Positions 34,914 through 43,204 of a stretch of DNA of 64,000 nt are shown piece by piece. The notes under the pieces are model-generated. The model saw nothing but the letters and a program-made list of their open reading frames with translations, ran no database searches and was not told the DNA's origin. Position numbers and translations under genes: made by a program. Source of the DNA: Lachnospiraceae bacterium (lineage in GTDB: Bacteria > Bacillota > Clostridia > Lachnospirales > Lachnospiraceae); contig SVDM01000003.1 in assembly GCA_015058015.1 (NCBI GenBank), positions 124,001 to 188,000 of the forward strand, read 5' to 3'. Numbering within the stretch: position 1 is the first letter of the stretch; each line of letters starts with the position of its first letter.

Positions 34914-34948
34914 AACAATACTATTATGAACTTATATGAAATGTAGCT

Positions 34949-36439
34949 TTATTTGATAAGTACACCTGCAACACCGCAGATAACTGTAGCAACTACGATG
35001 TAAAGAATGTTGGTAACAACACCCTTGGTCCATACGAACTTCTTGTTAATCTCCTCTCTGTTGAGGAACAAGGGAGCGTATGCGATAGCACCCGGTGTAA
35101 GGAATGCACACATTGCTGAAAGTATTGTTGCAACAGCAAGTACGGTTGCATTACCCTGTCCGTTAAGCTGCATTGTACATGCAAGCGGAATACATACAGC
35201 GTTGATTGTGAAGCTGATGGGCATACCGTTTGTAAAATTTGTGAAGATACATGATGCAGCAACACAGAGGAATACCATGATAAACCATGAAGCGTTGCCA
35301 AGGATTGGTGAAAGTGCATTCTGAATAGCTGCACAAATACCAAGTCCTGTCTCACCTGTTGAAGCAATAGCTGTACCGAGGATTGTGAAGCATCCTGCAG
35401 TTGCTACGATTCCCCACATTGTTCTTGTCTGGAGTAATTTAACACCATTGATGTAGGGCTTGCCATCCTTGGTTCTCATGAGGCAAAGTACGATGAAGAG
35501 TACAATCCAAATCCATGTACTTCCGATCTGATTGTAGAACGCAAGTACAGGAGAACCTGCAGGAAGAGCAATACTGATGATAAGGAATACGATACCGAAG
35601 ATCATGAAGCCAAGTAATGTCTTCTGTCTTCCGTTCATTGTAAGCTGCTCTTTTGTAAAGTTCATCTTGGATACATCGAAGTTCTTGAGAGCTGAAAGAT
35701 CTGTCTTCCATACGAATCTCATGAATACAATGTAAAGGATAACAAATACGAGAACTACAAGTGTAGCAACTACTAAGTATACCCAATCAACGAAGGGAAG
35801 ACCTACTTTGGTCATGATACCCTTGATGATAGCGATGGATGAAAGATGAATTCCCTTGAAGGGAAGGATGTAAGCACCCATAGCTGCGATAAATACACCG
35901 AGTAATAATTCTCTCTTAAGGTCGCTGTCTTTTTCAATTCCGCACATCTCGCAGATACCGTCGATGATAGGATAGAAAAGAAGAAGCATTGTTGTGGGGC
36001 TTGATACAAGTGCTCCACCGATTAAAACTGTGATGAATAAAGTAGTGATAAACTTAATGGGATGTCCCTGAAGGCTCTTCATGCTAAGCATCTTACGAGC
36101 AAGAACATCTACTGCGCCGGATTCCGTAACAGCTCCTGTTAAAGCCATAACCCAGATGATCTGCTGGATTGTTACGTTACCGAACCATGTGCCAAGTATT
36201 GCTGATGCTGTAGTGTACCCACACATAACACATGCAAAAAGACCCAATACACAAGGCCAGAATGTTTCATTGGTAGCAAGGATAACAACCAATACTCCGA
36301 TGAAAATACCAATGATAGATACACCTACCTGGCTTATGCCTGCGAAGGGTGGTACAATTCTTCCAAAAACAAACATGAAGAAAATACCAACCAGAGTCCA
36401 GACATAATACGACACGTTACTCTGTTTAGTTTCTGTCAT
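34949..36439 (-). CDS. SLC13/DASS-type anion permease
   Basis: 496 residues with about eleven to thirteen membrane segments. Conserved features fit the divalent-anion/sodium symporter superfamily: GGALVSSPTTMLLLFYPI near helix 4 (resembling the S-N-T substrate/sodium motif) and GNASWFIMVFLCVAASCIFT near the second hairpin (TNFTNGMPISF). Such carriers import dicarboxylates, tricarboxylates or sulfate. It opens the minus-strand block and is divergent from the LysR gene; promoter at 36519-36547. It is the probable importer for the 2-hydroxyacid pathway. Confidence 0.85.
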   Translation of the reverse strand: MTETKQSNVSYYVWTLVGIFFMFVFGRIVPPFAGISQVGVSIIGIFIGVLVVILATNETFWPCVLGLFACVMCGYTTASAILGTWFGNVTIQQIIWVMALTGAVTESGAVDVLARKMLSMKSLQGHPIKFITTLFITVLIGGALVSSPTTMLLLFYPIIDGICEMCGIEKDSDLKRELLLGVFIAAMGAYILPFKGIHLSSIAIIKGIMTKVGLPFVDWVYLVVATLVVLVFVILYIVFMRFVWKTDLSALKNFDVSKMNFTKEQLTMNGRQKTLLGFMIFGIVFLIISIALPAGSPVLAFYNQIGSTWIWIVLFIVLCLMRTKDGKPYINGVKLLQTRTMWGIVATAGCFTILGTAIASTGETGLGICAAIQNALSPILGNASWFIMVFLCVAASCIFTNFTNGMPISFTINAVCIPLACTMQLNGQGNATVLAVATILSAMCAFLTPGAIAYAPLFLNREEINKKFVWTKGVVTNILYIVVATVICGVAGVLIK

Positions 36440-36518
36440 AATTCTTTTCCCCCTTACATAAGTAGTACAAAAACTATACTATCCGCGGCGAAAGTTACTC
36501 GTCGCATATGATACTTTA

Positions 36519-36547
36519 ACTATATATACAAAATTTGTGACAGTAAA
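36519..36547 (-). promoter_or_regulatory. Promoter of the carrier - oxidoreductase block
   Basis: Minus strand TTTACT (36547-36542), 17-base spacer, TATAGT (36524-36519). It lies about 80 bases before the carrier start and close to the operator at 36562-36589. Confidence 0.6.
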
Positions 36548-36561
36548 GTAGCATTATACAG

Positions 36562-36589
36562 ACATCTGTGCTATAATCGACACAGATGT
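36562..36589 (+). promoter_or_regulatory. Operator over an extended -10 promoter of the LysR gene
   Basis: Perfect nine-base dyad ACATCTGTG-N10-CACAGATGT. The ten-base spacer contains TATAAT (36572-36577), preceded by TG one base upstream, i.e. an extended -10 promoter with no good -35. A protein bound to both arms would cover the promoter, so autoregulation by the LysR protein is likely. Confidence 0.65.
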
Positions 36590-36688
36590 TAGGTAATGGA
36601 AATGTCGCGGTATCAGTGGGTTTGCGCCCCCTGTGCCCCCTACTTTATGTCGATATTTTCATATTATATACAAGGAGCGGGTAAAATT

Positions 36689-37585
36689 ATGAAGGACAAG
36701 AAAAACGAGTATTTTCTAAAGGTTTGTGAAACGGGTAATATTACCACGGCGGCGGAGGAACTGTACATCTCAAGATCTGTGCTCTCCCGTGCCCTCCACG
36801 AGATGGAGGAAGAATTCGATGCCACTTTGTTTACCAGATCAAAAACAGGAGTGGAACTCACGGAAAGCGGTATTATTGTTCGTGATATGATTCAGTCCAT
36901 AGAGGCAAATTACAACTATGCCAAGGACAAACTAACCGACGTAAAGAAGCAGAATTCCACAGATAATATCAGAATAGGTATAACACCCACCAACGGTATG
37001 ACATTTTACAAAAGATATTACACGGATTTCGTCAACAAATATCCCGACATAACTCTGTACATGGAAGAGCACTCTGCCTTTGATATAAGCACTCTTCTAA
37101 TGGACCGGTCAATAGATGTGGGTATTACACCCGTTGTATACGGTGATGAGTACTTCGATAATGTAGTTCTATATACGGATAAGCTGGTTCTTGGAATGAG
37201 GAAGGAAGACCCCCTTGCCAAGAAACGAACCATAGGCTTATCGGATCTATCTAACCTTCCCTTAGGATTCTTGAGTGCAAGAGTGCCCATGGAAGGAATA
37301 GTCAAGGAGTATATCTCCGCCCAGCATAAAAAAGCCAACATTGTAGTGCGTACATCCGACAAAGAATTGCTTCACCGGATGGCTGCGGAGGGTTCATGCT
37401 ACCCCTTCCTTACAAGAGACATCATGTCTGCATGGAAGGATATAAGCTACAGACAGGTAAGCTTTATCACTCCCAGTATTATCCGTCTCATATGGCCTAA
37501 GATGTCTGTAATCCGCCCCGGTCTTGAAACTTTTATCAACTATATGACTGAGAAATCCAAAGAATATAAGACAGATTCCGAATAA
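36689..37585 (+). CDS. LysR-family transcriptional regulator
   Basis: 298 residues. N-terminal winged helix (residues 3-62: FLKVCETGNITTAAEELYIS, SRSVLSRALHEMEEEF) and C-terminal periplasmic-binding-like effector domain (about 90-295). Start at ATG 36689 with AAGGAGCGGG upstream; the longer frame from 36596 begins before that site. It sits between the divergent carrier block and the dehydratase operon, so both are its probable targets, with a substrate or intermediate of the pathway as effector. Confidence 0.9.
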   Translation: MKDKKNEYFLKVCETGNITTAAEELYISRSVLSRALHEMEEEFDATLFTRSKTGVELTESGIIVRDMIQSIEANYNYAKDKLTDVKKQNSTDNIRIGITPTNGMTFYKRYYTDFVNKYPDITLYMEEHSAFDISTLLMDRSIDVGITPVVYGDEYFDNVVLYTDKLVLGMRKEDPLAKKRTIGLSDLSNLPLGFLSARVPMEGIVKEYISAQHKKANIVVRTSDKELLHRMAAEGSCYPFLTRDIMSAWKDISYRQVSFITPSIIRLIWPKMSVIRPGLETFINYMTEKSKEYKTDSE

Positions 37586-37639
37586 TCCGTTCGGGTTTTG
37601 AGACATATAGCCCCAAAAACCTACGTATATGACCATAGA

Positions 37640-37669
37640 CTGACACAAATAAAGTTACTATACTATAAA
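37640..37669 (+). promoter_or_regulatory. Promoter of the dehydratase operon
   Basis: CTGACA (37640-37645), 18-base spacer, TATAAA (37664-37669). A dyad CATATA-N16-TATATG lies just upstream (37604-37631) and could be a regulator site. Confidence 0.5.
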
Positions 37670-37701
37670 GTATGACCAAATGGAACGAAAGGAGTTATAT
37701 T

Positions 37702-38937
37702 ATGGCAGAAGAAGTTAAGAAGCCTAAGCGTCCGGTGGATCCCAACAGCGCCAAATACAAGCTGGGACAGATCGCCGCCAAGGCATACGAAGACGCCCAG
37801 GCAGCTAAAGATAGAGGTGAACCCGTAGGCTGGTGTTCCTCCAACTTCCCGGTGGAGATACCCGAGACTTTAGGGCTTGCAGTAGTATACCCTGAGAATC
37901 AGGCAGCGGGAATTGCTGCAAGAGGTTATGGAGAAGAGATGTGTAACATAGCGGAATCGGATGGTTATTCCAATGATATTTGCGCTTATGCCCGTATCTC
38001 TTTGGCTTACGCAAAAGTGAAAAAATGCGAAGGACAGGATATGCCCCAGCCGGATTTCCTCCTTTGCTGCAACAATATTTGCAACTGTATGATTAAGTGG
38101 TATGAGAACCTGGCCAAGGAACTGGGTATTCCTCTTATTATGATTGATATACCCTTTAACCCGGACTACGAGGTATCCGATGCTGAAACAGCCTATGTCA
38201 AGGCTCAGTTTTTAGCTGCCATCAAGCAGCTCGAGGATCTCTTCGGAGTAAAATGGTCCGAGGAAAAGTTCGCAGAAGTAATGGAATACTCCGGACGTTC
38301 CTCAAGAGCTTGGCTTAAGGCTGCAGGTTGTGCCCATTACAACCCTTCACCCTTTAACGGCTTTGACCTCTTAAACCATATGGCTGTTATGGTTACCGCA
38401 AGGGGTAAGAAGGAAGCCGCTGAGGCTATGGAACTTCTCTACAAAGAATACGAGGCAAACCACGAAAAAGGTGAATCTACCTTCCGTGCCGAGGAGAAGT
38501 ATAGAATCATGTTCGAAGGAATCGCCTGCTGGCCCTGGCTTCGTGTTACCTCCACAGGATTAAAGAGCCGCGGTATCAACATGGTAACCACCATCTACGC
38601 TGATGCCTTCGGATTTATATATGATGATTTTGACGGAATGTGCCGTGCATACGCATCGGTTCCCAATGCCATCAACCTGGAAAAAGCAAGGGATAAGCGT
38701 GTGGCTCTTGCCAAAGAGATAGGCGTAGAGGGGCTTTTAGTTCATACCAACCGCTCCTGTAAGTTATGGTCCGGATTCATGTATGAAATGAGCCGTCAGA
38801 TTGGTGAAGAAGTGGGAATCCCCGTTGTAAGTTTCGACGGAGACCAGGCGGATCCCCGTAACTTCTCAGAAGCGCAATACGATACAAGAGTACAAGGTCT
38901 TACAGAGATTATGGAGACCGGAAAGGCGGCTAAGTAA
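37702..38937 (+). CDS. (R)-2-hydroxyacyl-CoA dehydratase, subunit A (HadB/FldB-like)
   Basis: 411 residues, HgdB-family. Cysteines placed as the family's [4Fe-4S] ligands: SNDICAYAR, FLLCCNNICNC and TNRSCKLWS. Ile/Cys-rich PDFLLCCNNICNCMIKWYEN is typical of the larger subunit. With the next gene it forms the heterodimer that dehydrates a (R)-2-hydroxyacyl-CoA to a 2-enoyl-CoA through a ketyl radical after one-electron activation by the HadI-type ATPase. Start at ATG 37702 with AAAGGAG upstream. Substrate (phenyllactyl, isocaproyl, lactyl or other) is not predictable here. Confidence 0.9.
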   Translation: MAEEVKKPKRPVDPNSAKYKLGQIAAKAYEDAQAAKDRGEPVGWCSSNFPVEIPETLGLAVVYPENQAAGIAARGYGEEMCNIAESDGYSNDICAYARISLAYAKVKKCEGQDMPQPDFLLCCNNICNCMIKWYENLAKELGIPLIMIDIPFNPDYEVSDAETAYVKAQFLAAIKQLEDLFGVKWSEEKFAEVMEYSGRSSRAWLKAAGCAHYNPSPFNGFDLLNHMAVMVTARGKKEAAEAMELLYKEYEANHEKGESTFRAEEKYRIMFEGIACWPWLRVTSTGLKSRGINMVTTIYADAFGFIYDDFDGMCRAYASVPNAINLEKARDKRVALAKEIGVEGLLVHTNRSCKLWSGFMYEMSRQIGEEVGIPVVSFDGDQADPRNFSEAQYDTRVQGLTEIMETGKAAK

Positions 38938-40061
38938 TGAATACCAACGAAATCTTCAAAGAATTCCACAAAGCCGCTAAAGATCCAAAGGCTTTAATGG
39001 ATAGATATATCGGGGAAGGCAAACCCGTTGTCCTTGTGGCACCGGTATACACCCCCGAGGAAATAATATACTCTATGGGCTGCATTCCCATGGGAGCCTG
39101 GGGCGCAGACATTGCCCTCAAAGAATCAAAACAATACTTCCCGGCATTTATCTGTTCCATAGTCCAGTCAATTCTTGAGCTAGGAATTAACGGAACATAC
39201 AAAGGAGCATCCGCTTTGGTGGTTCCCTCCCTTTGTGACTCTTTAAAATGCCTGGGCCAGAACTGGAAATACGGAGTATCGGATATTCCCTTTATTCCCA
39301 TGACATATCCCCAGAACCGTAAGCCCGACTTCGGACATGACTTTACCAGGGCCGGCTACGAAAGAGTAATTGAGGATCTGACCAAAGCCACCGGCAAAAC
39401 CTTCAGCGACGAAGCCCTTGCCGAGGCTATTCTTCTATACAACAAACACAATGCTGCTATGCGAGACTTTGCAAGGCTTGCTGCGATTCATCCCGAGATT
39501 ACCGCTGCCCAAAGAAGCGATGTGTACAAGTCAGCATGGTTTATGGATAAGGCGGAACACCTTAATCTGGTGGGGGCACTTGTTGATTCCCTTAAGGAAT
39601 CTGCCCCGGGCCCCAAACGTAAATCCGTATATATCTCGGGTATCCTTGCGGATTCACCGGCACTTCTTGAAATCTTCGACGACTTAGACCTCTTTATCGT
39701 GGGAGATGATGTGGCCGCCGAATCCCGCCAGTACGGAACAGATACACCGGACAAAGAGGATGGAGAGACCAATCTGGATGCCCTTGTTAACAAGTTCTGC
39801 AACAGGGACAATTGCTCTTTGTTATATGACGTGGACAAAAAGCGTATCGACCGTATCGTTCGCAAGGCTTCCTCTCTTCGAGCAGATGGAGTAGTTGTAA
39901 TACTTACCAAATTCTGCGATCCGGAGGAATTCGATTATCCTCTTATCAAGAAGGCATGCGATGCCAAAGGCATTCCCTGCATCCTTGTGGAGGTTGACAG
40001 ACAGATGGAGAATATGGAGCAGGCAAGAACTATGCTCCAGACATTTAAAGATATGATATAG
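38937..40061 (+). CDS. (R)-2-hydroxyacyl-CoA dehydratase, subunit B (HadC/FldC-like)
   Basis: 374 residues, HgdB-family, smaller subunit. Start codon overlaps the stop of subunit A (TAATG), indicating translational coupling for equal amounts. Visible features: EEIIYSMGCIPMGAWGAD (substrate side and first Cys), VVPSLCDSLKCLGQNWKYG (Cys ligands) and LTKFCDPEEFDYPLIKKA near the C-terminus. It completes the radical dehydratase with the previous gene. Order B-C-A-I here differs from the A-I-B-C order known from Clostridioides difficile had and C. sporogenes fld. Confidence 0.9.
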   Translation: MNTNEIFKEFHKAAKDPKALMDRYIGEGKPVVLVAPVYTPEEIIYSMGCIPMGAWGADIALKESKQYFPAFICSIVQSILELGINGTYKGASALVVPSLCDSLKCLGQNWKYGVSDIPFIPMTYPQNRKPDFGHDFTRAGYERVIEDLTKATGKTFSDEALAEAILLYNKHNAAMRDFARLAAIHPEITAAQRSDVYKSAWFMDKAEHLNLVGALVDSLKESAPGPKRKSVYISGILADSPALLEIFDDLDLFIVGDDVAAESRQYGTDTPDKEDGETNLDALVNKFCNRDNCSLLYDVDKKRIDRIVRKASSLRADGVVVILTKFCDPEEFDYPLIKKACDAKGIPCILVEVDRQMENMEQARTMLQTFKDMI

Positions 40062-40079
40062 GGAAGGAGTAACATAAAG

Positions 40080-41318
40080 ATGAGAAACACCAAGAGACCT
40101 CTTGAAGGTATAAAGGTTGTAGAGCTTGCCACATTTATAGCAGGCCCTTGTTGTACAAGATATCTGGCAGACTTAGGCGCCGAGGTAATTAAGGTGGAAG
40201 CTCCCAAGGGAGATCCCCTTCGTTTCCAGGGTCCCAACGAGGGACGTCCCTACGGCGACAGAGATGATACCACTTATACATTGGAGAACACAGGTAAGTC
40301 CTGTATCACTCTTAACACCAAATCAGAAGCGGGACGTGGGGCTCTGGAAAAACTTATTGCAGAGTGTGACATCTTCGTTACAAATATAAGACCTAACGGT
40401 CTTAAACGTGCGGGACTTGATTATCCCACCCTTTCTGCCAAGTATCCGAAGCTGGTATTCGGATATGTATCGGGATTCGGCGAAAAGGGACCGGACAAAG
40501 ACCTTCCCGGCTTTGATTTTACCGCTTATTTCGCAAGAGGTGGCGTAATGGGTACAATGTACGACGTTGACCATGTTCCCATGACCCCCATTGCAGGTTT
40601 CGGTGACCATCAGGTTGGAATGTACCTTGCTTCCGGAATCCTGGCAGCTTTGTACCGCGCGAGAGAAACGGGCATCGGTGATATGGTAACCGTAAGTCTT
40701 TACCACACCGCCATCTGGGATGTATCCCTTATGCTTCAGGCCAACCAGTACGGAGACGTATCCACCAAGTTCCCCGTATCCCGTAAGCGCCTTGCCAACC
40801 AGCTTCAGATTACCCATAAGACAAAGGACGGCGGCTGGCTCCAGATTGCCATGCCCCAGTACAATGCCCTTTACGAAAGATTTATGAATGCCATCGGACG
40901 TACAGACCTTATCGGCAACGAGAAGTTCTATCCTCTGGCCAACTTACAGAATAACCTTGATGAGTTCTATGAAATAATCCGTTCCGAAATCGGCAAACGT
41001 ACCATGGAGGAAATGTGCGCCATAATGGATAAAGCAGACCTTCCCTACGGACGTTGTGCAACCTGGGACGAGATCTTAAAAGACCCTCAGGCTTGGGAAA
41101 GTGACTGTCTTGCAAAGGTTAAGATGGATAACGGCATCGAGAGAACCATGGTTCGTACTCCCGTAATCTTTTCCGATACAGAGCTTCCTCCCTACGAGCG
41201 TTCACCCTTCCTTGGGGAACACACAAGAGAAGTTCTTAAGCGACTTGGATATACCAAAGAACAGGTTGATGCCATGATTGCTGCAGGAGAAGCTACAGAC
41301 TGTACGAGGATAGGATAA
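40080..41318 (+). CDS. Class III (CaiB/BaiF) CoA-transferase, HadA/FldA-like
   Basis: 412 residues. Family III features: VVELATFIAGPCCTRYLADL, GAEVIKVEAPKGDPLR, FVTNIRPNGLKRAGLDYPTL and the catalytic Asp in GFDFTAYFARGG. It moves CoA from an enoyl-CoA product to the 2-hydroxyacid, so that the cycle needs no net ATP. RBS GGAAGGAG before the ATG, 18 bases after the dehydratase subunit. The match to the dehydratase genes on both sides makes the assignment firm; the acyl group is unknown. Confidence 0.9.
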   Translation: MRNTKRPLEGIKVVELATFIAGPCCTRYLADLGAEVIKVEAPKGDPLRFQGPNEGRPYGDRDDTTYTLENTGKSCITLNTKSEAGRGALEKLIAECDIFVTNIRPNGLKRAGLDYPTLSAKYPKLVFGYVSGFGEKGPDKDLPGFDFTAYFARGGVMGTMYDVDHVPMTPIAGFGDHQVGMYLASGILAALYRARETGIGDMVTVSLYHTAIWDVSLMLQANQYGDVSTKFPVSRKRLANQLQITHKTKDGGWLQIAMPQYNALYERFMNAIGRTDLIGNEKFYPLANLQNNLDEFYEIIRSEIGKRTMEEMCAIMDKADLPYGRCATWDEILKDPQAWESDCLAKVKMDNGIERTMVRTPVIFSDTELPPYERSPFLGEHTREVLKRLGYTKEQVDAMIAAGEATDCTRIG

Positions 41319-42088
41319 TGTATACTTTAGGAATTGATATAGGTTCAACAACATCAAAATGTGTAGTATTAAAAGAGGGTAAGGAGATTGTTGCCAAGTC
41401 TCTTATTCCCTTCGGTACCGGAACCAAGGGTCCTATGCAGGCCTTTGAGGCCGCCCTATCAGAATCCGGCCTTAAGGAAGAGGACATAAGCTTTATCATG
41501 GCAACAGGCTATGGCCGCACCACCTTCGAGAAAATGAACGGCGAGATGAGTGAGCTCTCCTGCCACGGCAAAGGAGTCTTCTTTCATCATCCCGACTGCC
41601 GCACCATCATAGATATCGGTGGTCAGGACGCCAAGGTCATTACCCTTTCCTCAGGAGGAGCCATATCCAATTTTGTTATGAACGATAAATGCGCCGCAGG
41701 AACCGGACGCTTCCTTGACGTTATGGCAGGTATCCTGATGATTGGGGTAGAGGATTTAGAGACTTTTGCACTGCAATCTACATCTCCCATATCCATTTCT
41801 TCCACATGCACCGTCTTTGCGGAAAGCGAGGTTATATCCCAGCTTTCCAAGGATGCGGACAAGAACGACCTTGTGGCGGGAATATGTAATTCAGTAGCCA
41901 GTCGTGTTGCCGCCCTTGCCAAAAGAGCCGGAATTAAAGAGGCTGTTTACATGTCAGGAGGCGTTGCCCAAAACGGCGGCGTCAGGACCGCTCTCTCAAG
42001 AGAGCTTGGATGCGAAGTACACTTCGCCACTGACGCACAATACATGGGAGCTCTGGGAGCTGCCATCGCAGGTTACGAGAAACTATAA
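41318..42088 (+). CDS. 2-hydroxyacyl-CoA dehydratase activator (HadI/FldI/HgdC-like ATPase)
   Basis: 256 residues, ASKHA-fold ATPase. Motifs: LGIDIGSTTSKCVVL (phosphate 1), TIIDIGGQDAKVI, and YMSGGVAQNGGV (adenosine). The two Cys that hold the [4Fe-4S] cluster between subunits are in MNDKCAAGTGRFLDVMA and STCTVFAESEVI. It uses ATP to inject one electron into the dehydratase. Start overlaps the transferase stop (TAATG). Last gene of the operon; the second structured repeat copy follows after 68 bases. Confidence 0.93.
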   Translation: MYTLGIDIGSTTSKCVVLKEGKEIVAKSLIPFGTGTKGPMQAFEAALSESGLKEEDISFIMATGYGRTTFEKMNGEMSELSCHGKGVFFHHPDCRTIIDIGGQDAKVITLSSGGAISNFVMNDKCAAGTGRFLDVMAGILMIGVEDLETFALQSTSPISISSTCTVFAESEVISQLSKDADKNDLVAGICNSVASRVAALAKRAGIKEAVYMSGGVAQNGGVRTALSRELGCEVHFATDAQYMGALGAAIAGYEKL

Positions 42089-42156
42089 ACCGGGGTTAGG
42101 GGCATTTTCTATCATATATCATACGGCGTGGGGCCACAGGTTCGACGCAAATCACT

Positions 42157-42273
42157 CTCCACTACGGCGAGCTATACAATAACTACAATACGGCCTCCGA
42201 GGCATCAGGACCATAAATCAAAATCCTGCCACCTCGGAGGCTTATTTTCGTAATTGTCTATCTCACTCTCCGG
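42157..42273. repeat. Structured intergenic repeat, copy 2
   Basis: Same core as 20457-20575: shared blocks CTCCACT-CGG-GAGCTAT, the central hairpin, then GTAAT-GT-TATCTCACTCT-CGG (dashes mark changed bases). Central stem CCTCCGAGG (42194-42202)/CCTCGGAGG (42232-42240) encloses CAGGA/TCCTG. Relative to copy 1, two outer pairs and one inner pair changed from A-T to G-C on both strands of the stem, so pairing is kept. CTTATTTTC follows the stem, hence it may end the dehydratase operon. The outer long arm of copy 1 is absent here. Confidence 0.7.
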
Positions 42274-42285
42274 TTTGGTTGTCAT

Positions 42286-42325
42286 ATCCGATATTGTAAT
42301 TGAATTACAAGTGAAAATATCGGAT
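42286..42325. repeat. Hairpin upstream of the lipoprotein genes
   Basis: ATCCGATATT (42286-42295) and AATATCGGAT (42316-42325), ten perfect pairs, with an inner GTAATT-G-AATTAC hairpin. It is 51 bases before the first lipoprotein start; it could be an operator or RNA leader hairpin. Confidence 0.5.
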
Positions 42326-42376
42326 AATAGGACTGGTGGGGATGCTGATTATGTGTCGTTATTAAGGAGCGCTTAC

Positions 42377-43195
42377 ATGAAAAAGATTGTATCAATACTT
42401 ATAATTATCGGAATAGCAATAGGGATAGTCGGATGCGCAAGGGCGGAAAAAGAATATCCCTCCGAGTACATGAAAAGAATACAAGGAGTTACCAAACAGG
42501 ATCGAGAAGCTGAAATGCTTAAATACTTAAGAAATAAATATCCGGATTATTCATTTAACACAAAATGGTTTGACGGGGCGAACAATGCCTTCATGTCTGC
42601 AGACGCACATATGCATGAGGACATATTAACCTTTACGGTAGATAGCTCTGTAGTGGAAATGAGCGAGGAAGACAAGAAAATTGTTTTTCGAGCAGAGCGT
42701 TGCCTTGAATCAAGAGATTCCGGTCCCATCGTAATAAGTGACAACTTCTTTTATTACTTTATAAAAGACGAATACATTGAATGGCAATCCAAGATTGCAG
42801 AGGATTATTTCCCTGATTATCATGTTTCCACATTTGCTTTTCCGGAATTACTCCCTAATTCTTTTACAGAAGGCAAAACCCTAAAAGACCTTCTTAACTT
42901 TGGTTCTTCCAACGAGGATGTACCGAATAATTCTGAGGAAGCCAAGGCAGGTGAAACTATTGAGGGTTTCTTTAGATTTACATTTTGTGTAAATGCTGCC
43001 AATCTTAATGAGGATGAATTTAAAGAAAAGGCGAAGGCTTGTTACGAAACAATACAGAAAAGCGATTTGCAACGAAACTACTATGATTTTTGTTTAATAG
43101 AACCCGGTGCATACTTGCAGTTAGATAAAAGCAGCTACCGTCTTGAAATAAATGATAAAGATATTGTTAGCAAAATCCATTTTTCAAGCAATTAA
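42377..43195 (+). CDS. Lipoprotein with repeated domain, family unknown
   Basis: 272 residues. Lipoprotein signal MKKIVSILIIIGIAIGIVGC (Cys 20). The ~230-residue mature domain starts PSEYMKRIQGVTKQDREAEM and contains FNTKWF, DNFFYYFIKDEYIEWQSKI and LKDLLNFGSS. The same domain occurs twice more in the next gene. No known family recognised. Start at ATG 42377 with AAGGAG upstream. Probably anchored on the outer face of the membrane. Co-transcribed with the next gene (nine-base gap with a GGAG site). Confidence 0.75.
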   Translation: MKKIVSILIIIGIAIGIVGCARAEKEYPSEYMKRIQGVTKQDREAEMLKYLRNKYPDYSFNTKWFDGANNAFMSADAHMHEDILTFTVDSSVVEMSEEDKKIVFRAERCLESRDSGPIVISDNFFYYFIKDEYIEWQSKIAEDYFPDYHVSTFAFPELLPNSFTEGKTLKDLLNFGSSNEDVPNNSEEAKAGETIEGFFRFTFCVNAANLNEDEFKEKAKACYETIQKSDLQRNYYDFCLIEPGAYLQLDKSSYRLEINDKDIVSKIHFSSN

Positions 43196-43204
43196 GGAGA
43201 TTTT

